Shown: piece after piece, positions 35,697-47,484 of the stretch
How positions within the stretch are numbered: the first letter of the stretch is position 1
Layout: each line of letters starts with the position of its first letter
Assembly (NCBI GenBank): GCA_030035585.1
Contig: CM057473.1
Location: forward strand, 12,326,501-12,390,500
Source of the DNA: Dugong dugon
Lineage: Eukaryota; Chordata; Mammalia; Sirenia; Dugongidae
Length of the DNA stretch: 64,000 nucleotides
Reading direction: 5' to 3'
The notes under the pieces: generated by a model
Databases searched by the model: none
What the model saw: only the letters and a program-made list of their open reading frames with translations
What the model was told of the DNA's origin: nothing
Position numbers and translations under genes: made by a program

Positions 35697-35990
35697 CCAA
35701 ACCCTCTCTTTCCATTCTCCTAGAGCATTTAGTTCAGAAAATGTGCTTTTTCTGCTCATTTGAGATGCATGTAAATTTTATTAAGAGCTAAATAAGTTTA
35801 TTGCCAGTTTTACAACCCAGGACTTTTTTCTCAAGGCTTGGAAGCCGTCTCTTTGAAATGTAGTAATAAAAGATGATAGTGTCCTTATCTCCCAGGCTGG
35901 CGCCTAAATTTACCTCCTGTCAATAACGTGTGAGAAACTTCTTTTTCGCTCGAATTAAGACAATTAGCAAACACAGATGGTGTCTCGGTT

Positions 35991-36470
35991 ATCTAGTGCT
36001 GCTATAGCAGAAATATCACATGTGGATGGCTTCAACAAACAGAAATTTATTCTCTCACAGTCTAGTAGGCTAGCAGTCTAAATTCAGGGCGTCACCTCCA
36101 GGGGAAGGATTTCTCTCTCTGTTGGCTCTAGAAGAAGGTCCTCGTTGTCAATCTTCCCCTAGTCTAGGAGCTTCTACACACAGAACCCCAGGTCCAAAGG
36201 TAGTATGAGGTCCCCATGTCTCTCTGATCGCTTCTCTCTTTTGTATCTCAAACGAGATTGACTTAAAACACAACTTAATCTTGTAGATTGAGACCTCCTT
36301 TATTAACATAGCTGCTGCTAATCTTGCCTCATTAACATCATAAAGGTAGGAATTACAACACATAGGAAAATCACATCCATTGACAAAATGGTGGACAATC
36401 GCACAATACTGGTAATAGTGGACTAGCCAAGTTGACACATATTTTGGGGGACACAATTCAATCCATGACA
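35991..36470 (+). mobile_element. MaLR-type solo LTR, plus orientation
   Basis: Starts TGTCTCGGTTATCTAGTGCT, includes CAGAAATTTATTCTCTCACA (poly(A)-like region in reverse) and ends CACAATTCAATCCATGACA. Exact 5-bp direct repeats GATGG flank it at 35986-35990 and 36471-36475. The 102-codon minus frame is antisense to the LTR. Confidence 0.88.
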
Positions 36471-36563
36471 GATGGCTACCTTGATTACCAGGTGAATTTA
36501 AAATGTACTACCTGTGACAAACAGTTCTGTCAAGTCCTCTTACTTGAAGACTAGTTATCTTTT

Positions 36564-37252
36564 GTTTTATTTTTTTTTTAATTGTGCTTTAGGTGAAAGT
36601 TTACAGCTCAAGTTTATTTTTAATTCAAAAATTTATACACATATTGTTTTGTGACATTGGTTGCAATCCCCATAATGTGACTGCCCACTCTCCCTTTCCA
36701 CTCTGGGTTCCATGTGCCCATTCATCCAGTTGCTGACCCTTCCTGCCTTCTTGTCTTGCTTTTAGACAGGAGTTGCCCTTTGGTCTCCTGTATTTGACTG
36801 AACAAATAAGCATATTCCTCTCATGTTTTTTTTTTTTTTTTGTTTGTTTGTTTGTTTGTTTGTTTTAATAGACTTGTCTAATTTTTGTCTAAAAAGTGGG
36901 CTTTGAGAATGGTTTTAGTTCTGGGTTAGCAGAGCATCTGGGGGCCACAGTTTCAGGGGCTCCTCCAGTCTCTGTCAGACCGGTAAGTCTGGTCTTTTTT
37001 TAGGAATTTAAATTCTGTTCTACATTTTTCTTCTGCTCCATCTGGAACCTTATGTTGTGATCCCTTTCAGAGTGGTCCTTGGTGGTAGCTGGGTACCATC
37101 TTGTTCTTCTGAGCTCAGGCTGGAAGAATCTCCGGTTCTTGTGATCCTTTAGTCCTTTGGGCTAATATTGTCCTTGGGTATTTGATTTTCTTCATTCTCC
37201 TTTGCTCCAGATAGGATGGAACCACTAGATGTATCTCAGATGGTCACTAGGG
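36564..37252 (-). mobile_element. L1-type LINE 3' end, minus strand, 5'-truncated
   Basis: The plus strand starts with a T run and then AATTGTGCTTTAGGTGAAAG, so the poly(A) tail lies on the left. It is flanked by 13-bp repeats CTAGTTATCTTTT (36551-36563) and CTAGTTGTCTTTT (37253-37265), one mismatch apart. A T/TTTG expansion sits inside at 36823-36866. The same sequence family occurs at 51336-51833. The tail and target duplications show LINE-type insertion. Assignment to L1 is inferred. Confidence 0.7.
36823..36866. repeat. T run and (TTTG)n microsatellite
   Basis: About 17 T followed by six TTTG units, inside the minus-strand LINE fragment and absent from its sister at 51336-51833. Confidence 0.9.
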
Positions 37253-37299
37253 CTAGTTGTCTTTTATCTTGAGAACATGTTGCTCTATCTACGTGGCTG

Positions 37300-37510
37300 A
37301 AGTCCACGGTTGGTGCAAACTGTTAATGAGCTGGGCTGCTGACTGAAATGTTGGTGGTTCAAGTCCACCCAGAGGCACCTCAGAAGAAAGGCCTAGCAAT
37401 CTACTTCAGAAAAATCAGTCCCTGAAAACACTACGGGGCACCGTTCTACTCTGAGACACATAGAGTCTCCATGAGTCTGAATCAATCGACTTGATGGCAA
37501 TTGGGTTTTA
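37300..37510 (+). mobile_element. AfroSINE, long form
   Basis: TCCACGGTTGGTGCAAACTG, TCAAGTCCACCCAGAGGCAC, AGAAAGGCCTAGCAATCTAC, GAAAAATCAGTCCC and GAATCAATCGACTTGATGGC are all present in order. Confidence 0.9.
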
Positions 37511-37514
37511 CCTC

Positions 37515-38325
37515 CTTGGCTGTATAAAAGGGACATATTTTTATCTGTTTTTGCAATATCTTTAGCAGATTTCCTGTGACGCACATCACATTCTTGTTTC
37601 ATGCTTGTTCAGTAATAAAGCTGTTTTCTTTCTCTTTTGCCTCTGTGGGGAGTTTTTCTGGGTAGGCAGAATTTGTTTTAAATTATGTTTCTCTGACAAA
37701 ACTTAAAATTATTTATTTGAGGTTCTATTTAAAGTAAAGAATACTTTAAAATATACGAAAGTATAATTTTGAGATACCCAAAAAGATGAATGGACAGTTT
37801 TGCTTTTATTTTGATCACCTTTCCCAATTCAAAACAACAGGAAATAATGATAAAGAAATTACTAGACATGAACTATTAGTAGTTAATCTGAAAAGGAAGT
37901 CACTAATCCATCAAAGATATTTCAAAAAGTATCCCAGAAGGGCACCACAGGAGTTTGATACTCTGATTGACACTGTATAAACGTGAAAAATAGACACTTA
38001 TTTAGATACAGTAATTTATATGGGAAAACTGAGGTTAATATTGTTTAAAGAAATCATTCCATATCATAAATTTACTGTGATGCTATAAAAGGGGCTAGGC
38101 AGGCAAATCCCACCTTTATCACTATGTGGCAAGGATCAGCATGAATCCAATTCTCAGCTGGAAGTGGATCTAGGCCTCACCTTCCCACATTTCTCAATCC
38201 TCATCTACAGCCACTTGCTTGGCAATTTCTCTGACCCTAAACAACCGGAGTTAGATCAGACTTCATCTTCGGCTAACCTGAGCTGAATCAAAACATCTCA
38301 AACTAGAAGGACTCTATCATTCTTC
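37515..38325. other. Unassigned stretch
   Basis: Nothing recognised before the LTR-like block that follows. Confidence 0.45.
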
Positions 38326-38329
38326 ACTG

Positions 38330-38930
38330 AGTGTCTGTGTAGCCTTTCTCCATTATCCAACCACCAAGAGCTTGATCGATATAAATTGACTCTGTACTGT
38401 CAGCCTCTCCTGGTCATTGCCCTTGTGGGTTCTTTAATTCTCTAAAACGGCTCACAAAATTCATAGAGACTGTCACTTATACTTACTGTGCCCCTTTTGT
38501 TATAACCAGAAAGGATACAAGCATAGAGACACATGAGGCATAGTCTGGGAAAGTTGCAGGCAAGGGCCTCCATTGTCCCCATGGACATGCTGCTCCCTCT
38601 CCCATGCATGATTGTTCTCATGAATCAGGAGGCTCCAACAGAGAGCACTCTAAGGTCCTGGGTCCCTAGTCATTGGGACCTCAATGAATAGGCAAGACTT
38701 GGGCCTTAATGTGTAGTTATGACAATCCAATCAATGAATATTCATGACTGCATCATGGACCCCTCCCTTCTTGAGGTTAGTTCTCCAGGTGTGGGGCCTG
38801 TGTAGCCTCTACTTGCCCAGCTGTTTTGGAAAAGAAAGGCATCTTGACTGCTTGGGTTATTTTCAAAAACCAAAATCAAAGGGCCAAACCAAGTTCTTTG
38901 TCTCACATCTAATAAGTGGTAGAATGTGTA
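38330..38930 (+). mobile_element. ERV LTR-like block
   Basis: The segments AAAACGGCTCACAAAATTCA, GAGACTGTCACTTATACTTA, AGAAAGGATACAAGCATAGA and CAATCAATGAATATTCATGA recall the middle of an ERV-L-class LTR. The boundaries are uncertain and the termini were not identified. Frames of 65-71 codons here are incidental. Confidence 0.45.
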
Positions 38931-39199
38931 CTGAACCAATCTACTTAATAGGGCAGTAACAGTAGTAGCAGAAATGGCAGCTAATTAAGCATTCATTATT
39001 TCTAGACACTCTTTTCAGCATTTTATATAGTTTTAACTTACTAATTTATCACCACAATCATATACATGTCTTATTTTTATTCTATTTTATAGATGAGGCA
39101 CACCGATGTAAGTAACTAGTCCACGGACACCCACCCAGACTACATCATTGTGCCCCTCTCCCCATCTCAAAGTTGACCAGGGAAAGCAAATATATCAGT

Positions 39200-39640
39200 C
39201 ATCTTAGGCTAGGTTATTCAATGGTAGCAAACAACTCCAAAGTAATTAATTAGTTTACAAAAACAAAGATTTATTCCTACCTCATGCTCTTCTGTTTCAG
39301 AAAGGCTGTTAGAAACCTCCAAAGACTAGCAACATTGAGATCCACTTCAGCTTTCAAGCTAAGATTGTGCTTCATCTGGGCTGCCAAAGCTAAGGACTGG
39401 GTATGTGGGGTGTACTAGGTTCTTGCCATTTTTACTCAGTACAGGACTCCTTTGATGGGCTATCTTGGTTCTGTAACTCCTCACTTGGTTGACTGATACT
39501 CTCTCAGGTCTGCATCTTAGTCAGAGCCTCTTTCAGTGTGCTTCATTTCCCCTTCCTTTCACAGATTTATGATCTTCATTGTGTACTGCTGCCTTTCTCT
39601 GGCCAGTTGCAATTTATGATCCTTTAAGCTACCCAGGAGT
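39200..39640 (+). mobile_element. MaLR-like LTR fragment, diverged
   Basis: TCTTAGGCTAGGTTATTCAA, ACAAAGATTTATTCCTACCT and the following C/T-rich blocks resemble an old LTR family. Termini are not clear. Confidence 0.38.
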
Positions 39641-39644
39641 TATC

Positions 39645-40205
39645 TCTAACTTTATTTCAGCATCTGCTTATTAGGGTATCCAACCGACACAGCATGTAAA
39701 GAGAGAAATAAGCAAAGCAATAAGGTAACAAAATATAGAAGGTGGAGATGGCTGAAGTATACACTGAGATTGGCATCACACACTTCAGTGTGCAGACACA
39801 ACGTTACAGGCTTCATGCCCTCCCCTGGTAGACTGAAAGTGGCCCAAGGGTGAGTTGACTCAGGAGTGCTCATAAAACTGGTGGGCACATTGGCAGCAGT
39901 GATGGCCCAAATCATATCTCTACAACCCAATCAATTATAAAGGAAATAAAACAAGACACTTGGATAGGACAGAAATGTTAAGAAAAGCTCAAATTTGTAT
40001 TCCATATCAACCAAGTAAGTACGCTTTAAAGGTTTGAAATATAGGTATTCTATAAAGATGAAAATTGTTCTTGATGAATTAAGATTAATATAGATAACAA
40101 TAACTTTTTTGAATTTAGAATAAATTCACACAAAGGTAGGTTTTGGTGTTTAAATAAAACAATCATTTTTGTCAAGAATTAAAGAAATGTAAAAACAAGA
40201 TAGAA
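39645..40205. other. Unassigned stretch
   Basis: Nothing recognised. A 92-codon minus frame at 39652-39930 shows no family features. Confidence 0.45.
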
Positions 40206-40209
40206 GTAG

Positions 40210-40615
40210 ATTAGAACATTTTGGGAATAGAGACAAAAGTTATCATTGATCCTAGCACCCATACCAAACAATTACTCTTGATTTTTGTCCATACTCTTAG
40301 AATCGTTTTCATATGCCCAGATAATTTTTATGTAGCTTTAATCATGCTGCTCTGTATATCAGCTTCCCCAGAACATTTTTTAGGACAATTTTCTGTGATG
40401 GTGACTAACCCTCATGATTTTTATTATTATGAATGCACAATAGTCCATTGCACAGTTAAACATGTAACGTTATTTCAACGTCCTGTTACTGTTAAACCTT
40501 TAGGTTGCTTCAAATTCTTCATCATTATAAATAACACTGTGGCACCTGGCTACAAAAAGAAAATTCTCTTTCAATTGTTGGATTACGCTTTCAAAAGTGA
40601 GCTTACTAGATAAAA
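40210..40615 (-). mobile_element. Ancient L1-like fragment, minus strand
   Basis: Plus-strand CACAATAGTCCATTGCACAG, CGTCCTGTTACTGTTAAACC and CTTCATCATTATAAATAACA resemble the reverse complement of an old L1 3' region. The 130-codon plus frame (40221-40613) is antisense to it and is not taken as a gene. Confidence 0.4.
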
Positions 40616-40869
40616 CTTTATAAAATATTATGACTATATAAAAATAAATTTACAAAATGATTGAATTAATTTACCCATCTTCGGTGAGTTTCACAGTAGC
40701 TATGTTCCCATTCAGTTCTAGTACTGAAACTAGAAAAATGGTAATTTGTATTAGTTTGTATGTTTGAGTATTTGTGAGGCAGAGTGTTTTTCTTTATGTT
40801 TATTTACACTCACTATGTTCACTTTTGTGAAATTTTGTTCATAACCTATGTTTGTACCTATTGATTGAT

Positions 40870-41560
40870 ACAGCAACTTTATTAATGCTACACTGTGTCA
40901 GACACTGTGCTAGATGTCATGGGTGCAATTGTAGGAGAAGGAGACATGGTCCCTTTTCTCTCAGAAATTACAGAGGAACAAACAAGACAGACAATTTATA
41001 GTGAAAAGTGCTACAGAAAGTATTCAATAAAAATTCCTTAAAGGACTATGGTGGTGGTTGGAGGAGATATTCCTTGAAAAAGTAATATTTGGGGTGAGAT
41101 CTGAAAGCAACGCAAGGTAAGACAAGCAAGAAGGAAACAAAGAGGCTTTTAGGTGGAGAAAACAGCATGTTTGAAAGCTCAGTGACAAGAGAGGTTGGTA
41201 CATTGAAATAATTAACAGAAGATTATTTTGGCTGCAACATAAAGAAGGGATTGGTGAGAGAGAAAAGCTGGCTATATTTAGTGGTCACGGAATAAAAAGG
41301 CCTTATATATCACATGCATCATATGTAAGAGCTTGAATTAGGCATCTTTGAAGAGTGAATCTTGGAAAAATGTCTATAAGAGGAGCTGAAGACTAGAGAG
41401 AACAGCGATTACAGAAGACCACGTGAGAACATCCAGGTAGTCTGGTTTAGTTCAGTGGCAAAAGGATGGAGAGAAATGGTAGCATTTATGAGATGTTTGA
41501 AAGTCTGAACTGATAGATTTCTGAAATTTAATTGAATGGTGAAGGCAGTAGAGCAAAGGA
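40870..41560 (+). mobile_element. Ancient LINE-type interspersed repeat
   Basis: TGTGTCAGACACTGTGCTAG, an AGGAGATATTCCTTGAAAAA-type middle and CAGCATGTTTGAAAGCTCAG follow an order also seen at 47485-48080. It is a very old mammalian repeat, possibly L2/CR1-related; the family is uncertain. Confidence 0.45.
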
Positions 41561-41564
41561 AAGA

Positions 41565-42108
41565 GAACAGGATGGTTTCTTGACGACATTTTTCACCCAC
41601 TAAATAGAAGTATTTTACTGAGTTCTTTAAAATGAGTCACCGTAAATTTTGTTATGACTAATATGAATGTTAAATATCAGGTCTTATAACCATTCTGTTG
41701 CATTGAGAAGGCATTTCTTCAAACCTGGCTGAATAATGTGTATTTGTGTAGCTTCTGCAATAAAAGCTAATAATGGAAATAAAGGAGTAAATGGCATGAA
41801 AACTAAGGATGAATCTGTATAAAGCTAATTGCTACAAACATAATTCTAGTGAATTCTAACACTAGGAGAGACATTGCACCTTTTTTGGAAGATGCCAACA
41901 TAGACTCTCAATGGTTGAAATGTCTCCAGAGTCAGGAGACTGGAATGGCTCCAAATTTTCTGTCTGAACAAGGAAGATACATCATAAAGACTAGTACATA
42001 GAGGTGAACTGGATGGGGAAAATATTGGGCAGGTCTAACTGCTTTATGGTGGGAGTCAGAAAGGGAAGATGACTCCTTGTTGTCAGGATTTCAACAGACA
42101 TTTTTGAG
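41565..42108. other. Unassigned stretch
   Basis: Nothing recognised. Confidence 0.45.
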
Positions 42109-42109
42109 A

Positions 42110-44030
42110 AGACAGAAAGATTAGGAAAGAAAGAAAAGACCAAAACGGACGTCAGAAAAGACTCTAAAACTTGCTCTTGAACATCGAGTAGCTAAAGGAA
42201 AAGGAAGAAATGATGAAGGAAAAGAACTGAACAGAAGATTTCAAAGGGCAGCTCGAGAAGACAAAGTATTATAATGACATGTGCAAAAAGCTGAAGACAG
42301 AAAACCAAAAGGAAAGAACACTCTCAGCGTTTCTCAAGCTGAAACAACTGAAGAAAAAATTGAAGGCTTGAGTTGCAATACGAAGGAATCTATGGGGAAA
42401 ATATTAAATGATGCAGGAAGCATCAAAAGAAGATGGAAGGAATACACAGAGTCATTATACTAAAGAATTGGTGGAAGTTCAATCATTTCAAGAGGTAGCA
42501 TATGATCAGAAACCAATGGTACTGAAGGAAGAAGTCCAAGCTGCACTGCAGGCATTGGTGAAAAACAAGGCTCCAGGAATTGACAGAATATCAATTCTGA
42601 AGTCTCAACAAATGGATGCAGCACTGGAGGTGCTCACTACTCTATGCCAAGAAATTTGGAAGACAACTACCTGGCCAACTGGCTGGAAGAGATCCATACT
42701 TATGCCTATTCCCAATAAAAGTGACGTAACTGAATGTGAAAATTATCGAACAATATCACTAATATCACCCACAAGTAAAATTTTGCTAAAGATCATGCAA
42801 AAGCAGCTGCAGCAGTGTATCAACACAGAATGGCCAGAAATTCAGGCCACATTCAGAAGAGGATGCAGAACCAGGGATATCGCTGCTGATGTCACATGGA
42901 TCCTGGCTGAAAGCAGAGAATACCAGAAAGATGTTTACCTGTGTTTTACTGACTATGCAAAGGCATTCGACTTTGTGGATCATAACAAATTATGGATAAC
43001 ACTGTGAAGAATGGGAATTCCAGAACACTTAATTGTGTTCATGCTAAACCCATACATAGACCAACAGGCAGTGGTTTGAATAGAACAAGGGGATACTTTG
43101 TGGTGTAAATTCAGGAAAGATATGTGTCAGGGTTGTATCCTTTCACCATATTTATTCAGTCTGTATGCTGAGCAAACAATCTGAGAAACTGGATTATATG
43201 AAGAAGAATGAGACATCAGAATTGGAGGAAGACTCGTTAACAGCCTGCATTATGCAGATCACACAACCTTGCTTGTAGAAAGTGAAGAGGACTTGAAGCA
43301 CTCACTGATGAAGAGTAAAGACCACAGCTTTCAATATGGATTACACCTCAACGTAAAGAAAACAAAAATCCTCACAACTGGACCAATAAGCAACATCATG
43401 AGAAATGGAGAAAAGATTGAAGTTGTCAAGGATTTCATTTTACTTATATCCACAATCAACACCCATGGAAGCAGCAGTCAAGAAATCAAATGAGACATTG
43501 CATGGGGCAAATCTGCCGCAAAAGATCTCTTTAAAGTGTTGAGAAGCAAAGATGTCACCTTGAAGACTAAAGTGTGCCCAACCCCAGCCAAGGTATTTTC
43601 AATGACATCATATGCATGCGAAAGCTGGACAGTGAATAAGGAAGACTGAAGAAGAATTGATGCTTTTGAATTGTAGTGTTGGCAAAGAATATTGAATACA
43701 TTATGGACAGCCAAAAGAACGAACAAACCTGTCTTAGAAGAAGCACAACCAGATGCTTCTTAGAAGCAAGGATGGTGAGACTACTTCTCACATACTTTGG
43801 ACATGTTGTCAGAAGGGATCAGTCCCTGGAGAAGGACAGCATGCTTGGTAAAGTACAGGATCAGTGAAAAAGAGGAAGACTCTCAAAAAGACGGATTGAC
43901 ACAGTGGCTGCAACAAAGGACTCAAAGCAACAAGTGTGAGGATAGCACAGGACCAGGCAGCGGTTCATTCTGTGGTACATAGGGTCGCTATGAGTTGGAA
44001 CTGACTTGATGGCACCTAACAACATCAACA
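42110..44030 (+). mobile_element. RTE-clade LINE, plus strand
   Basis: About 1.9 kb running from the linker (GAAAGAAAAGACCAAAACGG) through the whole reverse transcriptase and 3' region to GAGTTGGAACTGACTTGATG and the tail CACCTAACAACATCAAC. It is the best-preserved RT in the window. The 5' end, with the endonuclease, is missing. Confidence 0.95.
42408..43493 (+). pseudogene. RTE reverse transcriptase ORF remnant
   Basis: A 199-codon frame at 42408-43007 carries most of the RT. It contains KNKAPGID (fingers), NYRTISLISPTSKILLKI (motifs 1-2), FRRGCRTRDIAADVTWIL and CFTDYAKAFDFVDHNKLW (motif A with its Asp). It stops at TGA (43005-43007). Beyond it, near 43250-43261, motif C reads YADH instead of YADD, and a further frame at 43269-43493 holds the C-terminal segment. 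In a live element this enzyme primes and copies LINE (and SINE) RNA at nicked DNA. Here the stop and the lost aspartate rule that out. Confidence 0.92.
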
Positions 44031-44034
44031 GAAA

Positions 44035-44507
44035 GATCAGCTTGGGTTTGATGAGATTGTGTAATTGGTATATTGTTATAAAATACTCTTTCATTTCTCC
44101 TAATAATTTTTCAGTAATATCTAAGAACACACACAAGATTGAAAATGATTAAAGTTTTTTTCCACAATGGTGATAAGATTGAAATATGCTTACCTTTTGG
44201 CACAGGTCAGAGCCTGCAAGAAAGGTAACTCTAATACCCGAATTATGGAGAAGATTGTGAACGGTACCTTGATAACATGTTTTCTTAGGTGAAAGTAACT
44301 TAGTTTAACCTAAAACAATGCAGTACCTTTCTCTACTGTCTCTTAAATGATAATTTTTAAAAGAGAGCATAGTCATGACTATCATACAAACACAAAATGA
44401 ACACATATCAATAATGTTATTTATCTCACCAGTTAATGAAGAAACAAGTAAGATGTTACTGACTGGTTCAATGGAAAAGAATTCAAATATTCACGTTTGG
44501 CTGCTAC
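44035..44507. other. Unassigned stretch
   Basis: Nothing recognised. Confidence 0.45.
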
Positions 44508-44512
44508 GAGGG

Positions 44513-45034
44513 TGTCATGGATTTAATTGTGTCCCCAAAAAACATGTGTAAACTTCGCCGGGCCATGATTCCCAGTATTGTGTGATTGTCCACGATTTTG
44601 TTATCTGATGTGATTTTCCTATGGTTATAAATCCTACCTCTATGATGTTAATGAGATGGAATTAGTGGCAATTATGTTAATGAGTCAGAATTCAATCCAC
44701 AAGATTAGGTTGTGTCTTAAACCAATCTCTTTAGAGATACAAAAGACAGAATAGACCTGAGAGGCATGGGGACCTCATATCACCAGGAAATAAGAGGCAG
44801 GAGAACAGTGCATCCATTGGACCTTGGGTCCCTGCACTGAAGAAGCTCCTCAACTGGGGAAGATTGATGACAGGGACCTTCCCCCAGATCCAGCGGAGAC
44901 AGAGGGCCTTCCCCTGGAGCTAACACCCTGGATTCAGACTTCTAGCCTCCTGGACTGCGAGAGACTAGATTTCTCTTTGTTGGAGCCATCCACTTGTGGT
45001 ATTTCTGTTATAGCAGCACTAGATGACTAAGACA
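44513..45034 (-). mobile_element. MaLR-type solo LTR, minus orientation
   Basis: Starts TGTCATGGATTTAATTGTGT and ends AGATGACTAAGACA. Exact 5-bp repeats GAGGG flank it at 44508-44512 and 45035-45039. The CCAGATCCAGCGGAGACAGA-type middle is shared with the 27973 and 55218 copies. A 68-codon plus frame is incidental. Confidence 0.88.
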
Positions 45035-45039
45035 GAGGG

Positions 45040-46515
45040 AATGTTGAAATGAATTTATAAATAGATGCAAAAACTGATCTATCCACAAGGCAATAATCAA
45101 TTGCATTCCACTGGACACAAGTGCTTAGCATTTCTGTGATCCGAACTCCTTGCATGTTATCGGTTTTCTGAAACTTACAGACTTTTAAAGTAACTTTAAG
45201 ATATAAAAGACACAAATAACTTAGATGTGTGACGTAAAGAGAATAACGATCTTTTTTGTTTATTTTGTTCATTTAAAAGTCTTTCAAAGTTTTTCCCTAT
45301 ACTTCATATTTGCAAGTGGCAAAAATAGAGAAACCTCCAGAAGTCAGATCTCCAAGGTGATATGTTAGTGAATGCTCTCACATTTGGGTCTAAATATGAT
45401 ACTGTAAAAATAAATCGATAACTTTTTTTCCTTTATGAGTTTCTTCTCTATCTACATTGGTAACAAACTAACTTTACTTACTTCAGAAGCTGTAGCTTTG
45501 TTCCTCTTTTCCTCTTCTGTGAGAGCAATATAACATTAATTTAAGGCCAATAGCAAGCTAATAAAATAAATCACAATAAAAACTCAGTTGAGAAAGCTGG
45601 GAGGAGTGGATATTTGGAAATGATTAATACCTTTAGGGAATAAGAAAGAATAATAGATAGGAAATTATCTAGGCATTTACAGTGTTATAGAATCAAAATG
45701 GAAAGTCTATTTTCAGGTTGTGAATGAACTGGTACAATATTATGAAACATGAAGAAAGCATTCAGTTTTAGAGTATTTTAGCATGGGAATTAAATAGTTT
45801 AATGAAAATGGCTGCAATATAAAGGGAAGAGAAGATTATAAAGCTAGAAGGATAGGTTCATGGAGAAATATATAAAAGAAAATTAAAAAAAATCTCAGTG
45901 TAGTTTATATTGAATATAAGTAAAACAGCATCTGAACTTGCTCTATTTGCCAGCTCTCAATGGAATTTCATTACATACTCCATGTAACTTTATGCTTTTT
46001 ACAAAGTAATCACCAAATAATTTGATGAAAATAGGTTTGAAAAATTGCTACATTCAATAAATGGAGAAAAGTTTAAAAGCTGAAGGGACTTGAAAAGAAC
46101 TTTGAGCCTTCAACATAGCTACTTATAATTAGCAATTCCTAGATTTCAATATATAAATTAAGGAGCATGAGGCTAGCTGATTTCATGTCTATGAGCAAAG
46201 ATCATATGTATTAATTTTAGAAAAATTAAAAAAATCATCTTTATTAAATTATTTTCAATGAATAACAAATAATCAAATGGAGAAGTATTTCCTGAAAACA
46301 CATTTTTCACCTAAAATTCACCTTTGTAATTGCCAATTTAAATTTCAATAAGGTATAATCATTTTAAAAAATTGTTTTATCTGGCAAGGATAATATCTAC
46401 ATGTAGCGTAGTACTTGAAAATGTTTTTATTTAATTCAATGAGTTAAATAAGTAATATTTGTAATACTGGTACAAATCTTTATGGATGCATTTTTATAGT
46501 CAGCAAAATTAGATA
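45040..46515. other. Unassigned AT-rich stretch
   Basis: About 1.5 kb; nothing recognised. Confidence 0.5.
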
Positions 46516-46527
46516 TTGGGGAAAAAG

Positions 46528-46529
46528 GG

Positions 46530-46565
<36 letters not shown>

Positions 46566-46605
46566 TATATGGATGAATATATATATATATACACACACAC
46601 ACATA
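46528..46605. repeat. (TA)n / (CA)n compound microsatellite
   Basis: About 35 TA-type units interrupted by TG and GGATGA, ending in (CA)7. A 60-codon frame beginning MYIYIYIYM is a by-product of this tract. Confidence 0.95.
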
Positions 46606-46609
46606 AATT

Positions 46610-47258
46610 CATTTATAATTTCTCAACAGTTAATCAAATGGCTCTAAATCTATCCAAATACCACTCAAATAGTGTACTAACACCTTTTCCATATACATTT
46701 ATTGTTTTACTTTCTGCTATGTTGTAGATACATTAATGCAGATTCCGAATAAAGAAGATAAAAATTTTGTTTGTAACTATAAAATGCCAGTAAATCAAGC
46801 TTTATATAATGTATTACATCATAGAGATAATTATATAGCTTTTGTTTCACTGTTCATTTAATAAGTTGGTTGGGATATTTTCCTTGAAATATTTGGCATC
46901 AGCAAATTAGCTCTTCAATATAAATATAAATATAAAAAGTCAACTGATTTAAGTTATTTTGTATTCTAGCATATTTTCAGCCATAATTGTAAAGCTTATT
47001 TATAATTACCTCCTGATCACAAAGTATACTCCAAATAAATATATCCTGAATAATGAGTAAACACTATACATTGTTGGTTATTTAGAACCATAGGATATAT
47101 AGAGGAAGAATAGTAAATATATAGAGTCATAGTATTTTGTGAAACAATTTAAAATTGCTTAAGTTTCGCATTGCAAACTTTTGGGCTGGGTTCTTTAATT
47201 TTATTGTGAGAAAAGTGTCTTTGCCGTAACGTGTTTTTTTTAGCATATGGACGTTCTT
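46610..47258. other. Unassigned AT-rich stretch
   Basis: Nothing recognised. Confidence 0.5.
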
Positions 47259-47269
47259 TTATTCAACTG

Positions 47270-47432
47270 GAGCCCTGGTAGCACAGTAGTTAAGAGCTAT
47301 GGATGCTAACCAAAAGGTCGGCAGTTTGAATCCACCAGTCGCTCCTTGGAAACCCTGTGGGGCAGTTCTACTCTTTCCTATAGGGTTGCTAGGGTTTGGA
47401 ATCAACTCGACGGCAACTTTTCTTTTCTTAAA
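47270..47432 (+). mobile_element. AfroSINE, short form, with 9-bp target duplication
   Basis: Near-complete copy: GAGCCCTGGTAGCACAGTAG to AATCAACTCGACGGCAACTT. Exact repeats ATTCAACTG flank it at 47261-47269 and 47433-47441. The antisense 77-codon and sense 69-codon frames are incidental. Confidence 0.96.
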
Positions 47433-47484
47433 ATTCAACTGCACCATACATGTATATTTACTTACATTAATTTCAATCATCAGA

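Noticed and set aside
36148..36456. 102-codon minus-strand ORF
   Set aside because: It is contained in a solo LTR with exact target duplications.
40221..40613. 130-codon plus-strand ORF
   Set aside because: It lies antisense to an old L1-like fragment, and its composition (rich in Phe, Ile, Leu) fits AT-rich read-through.
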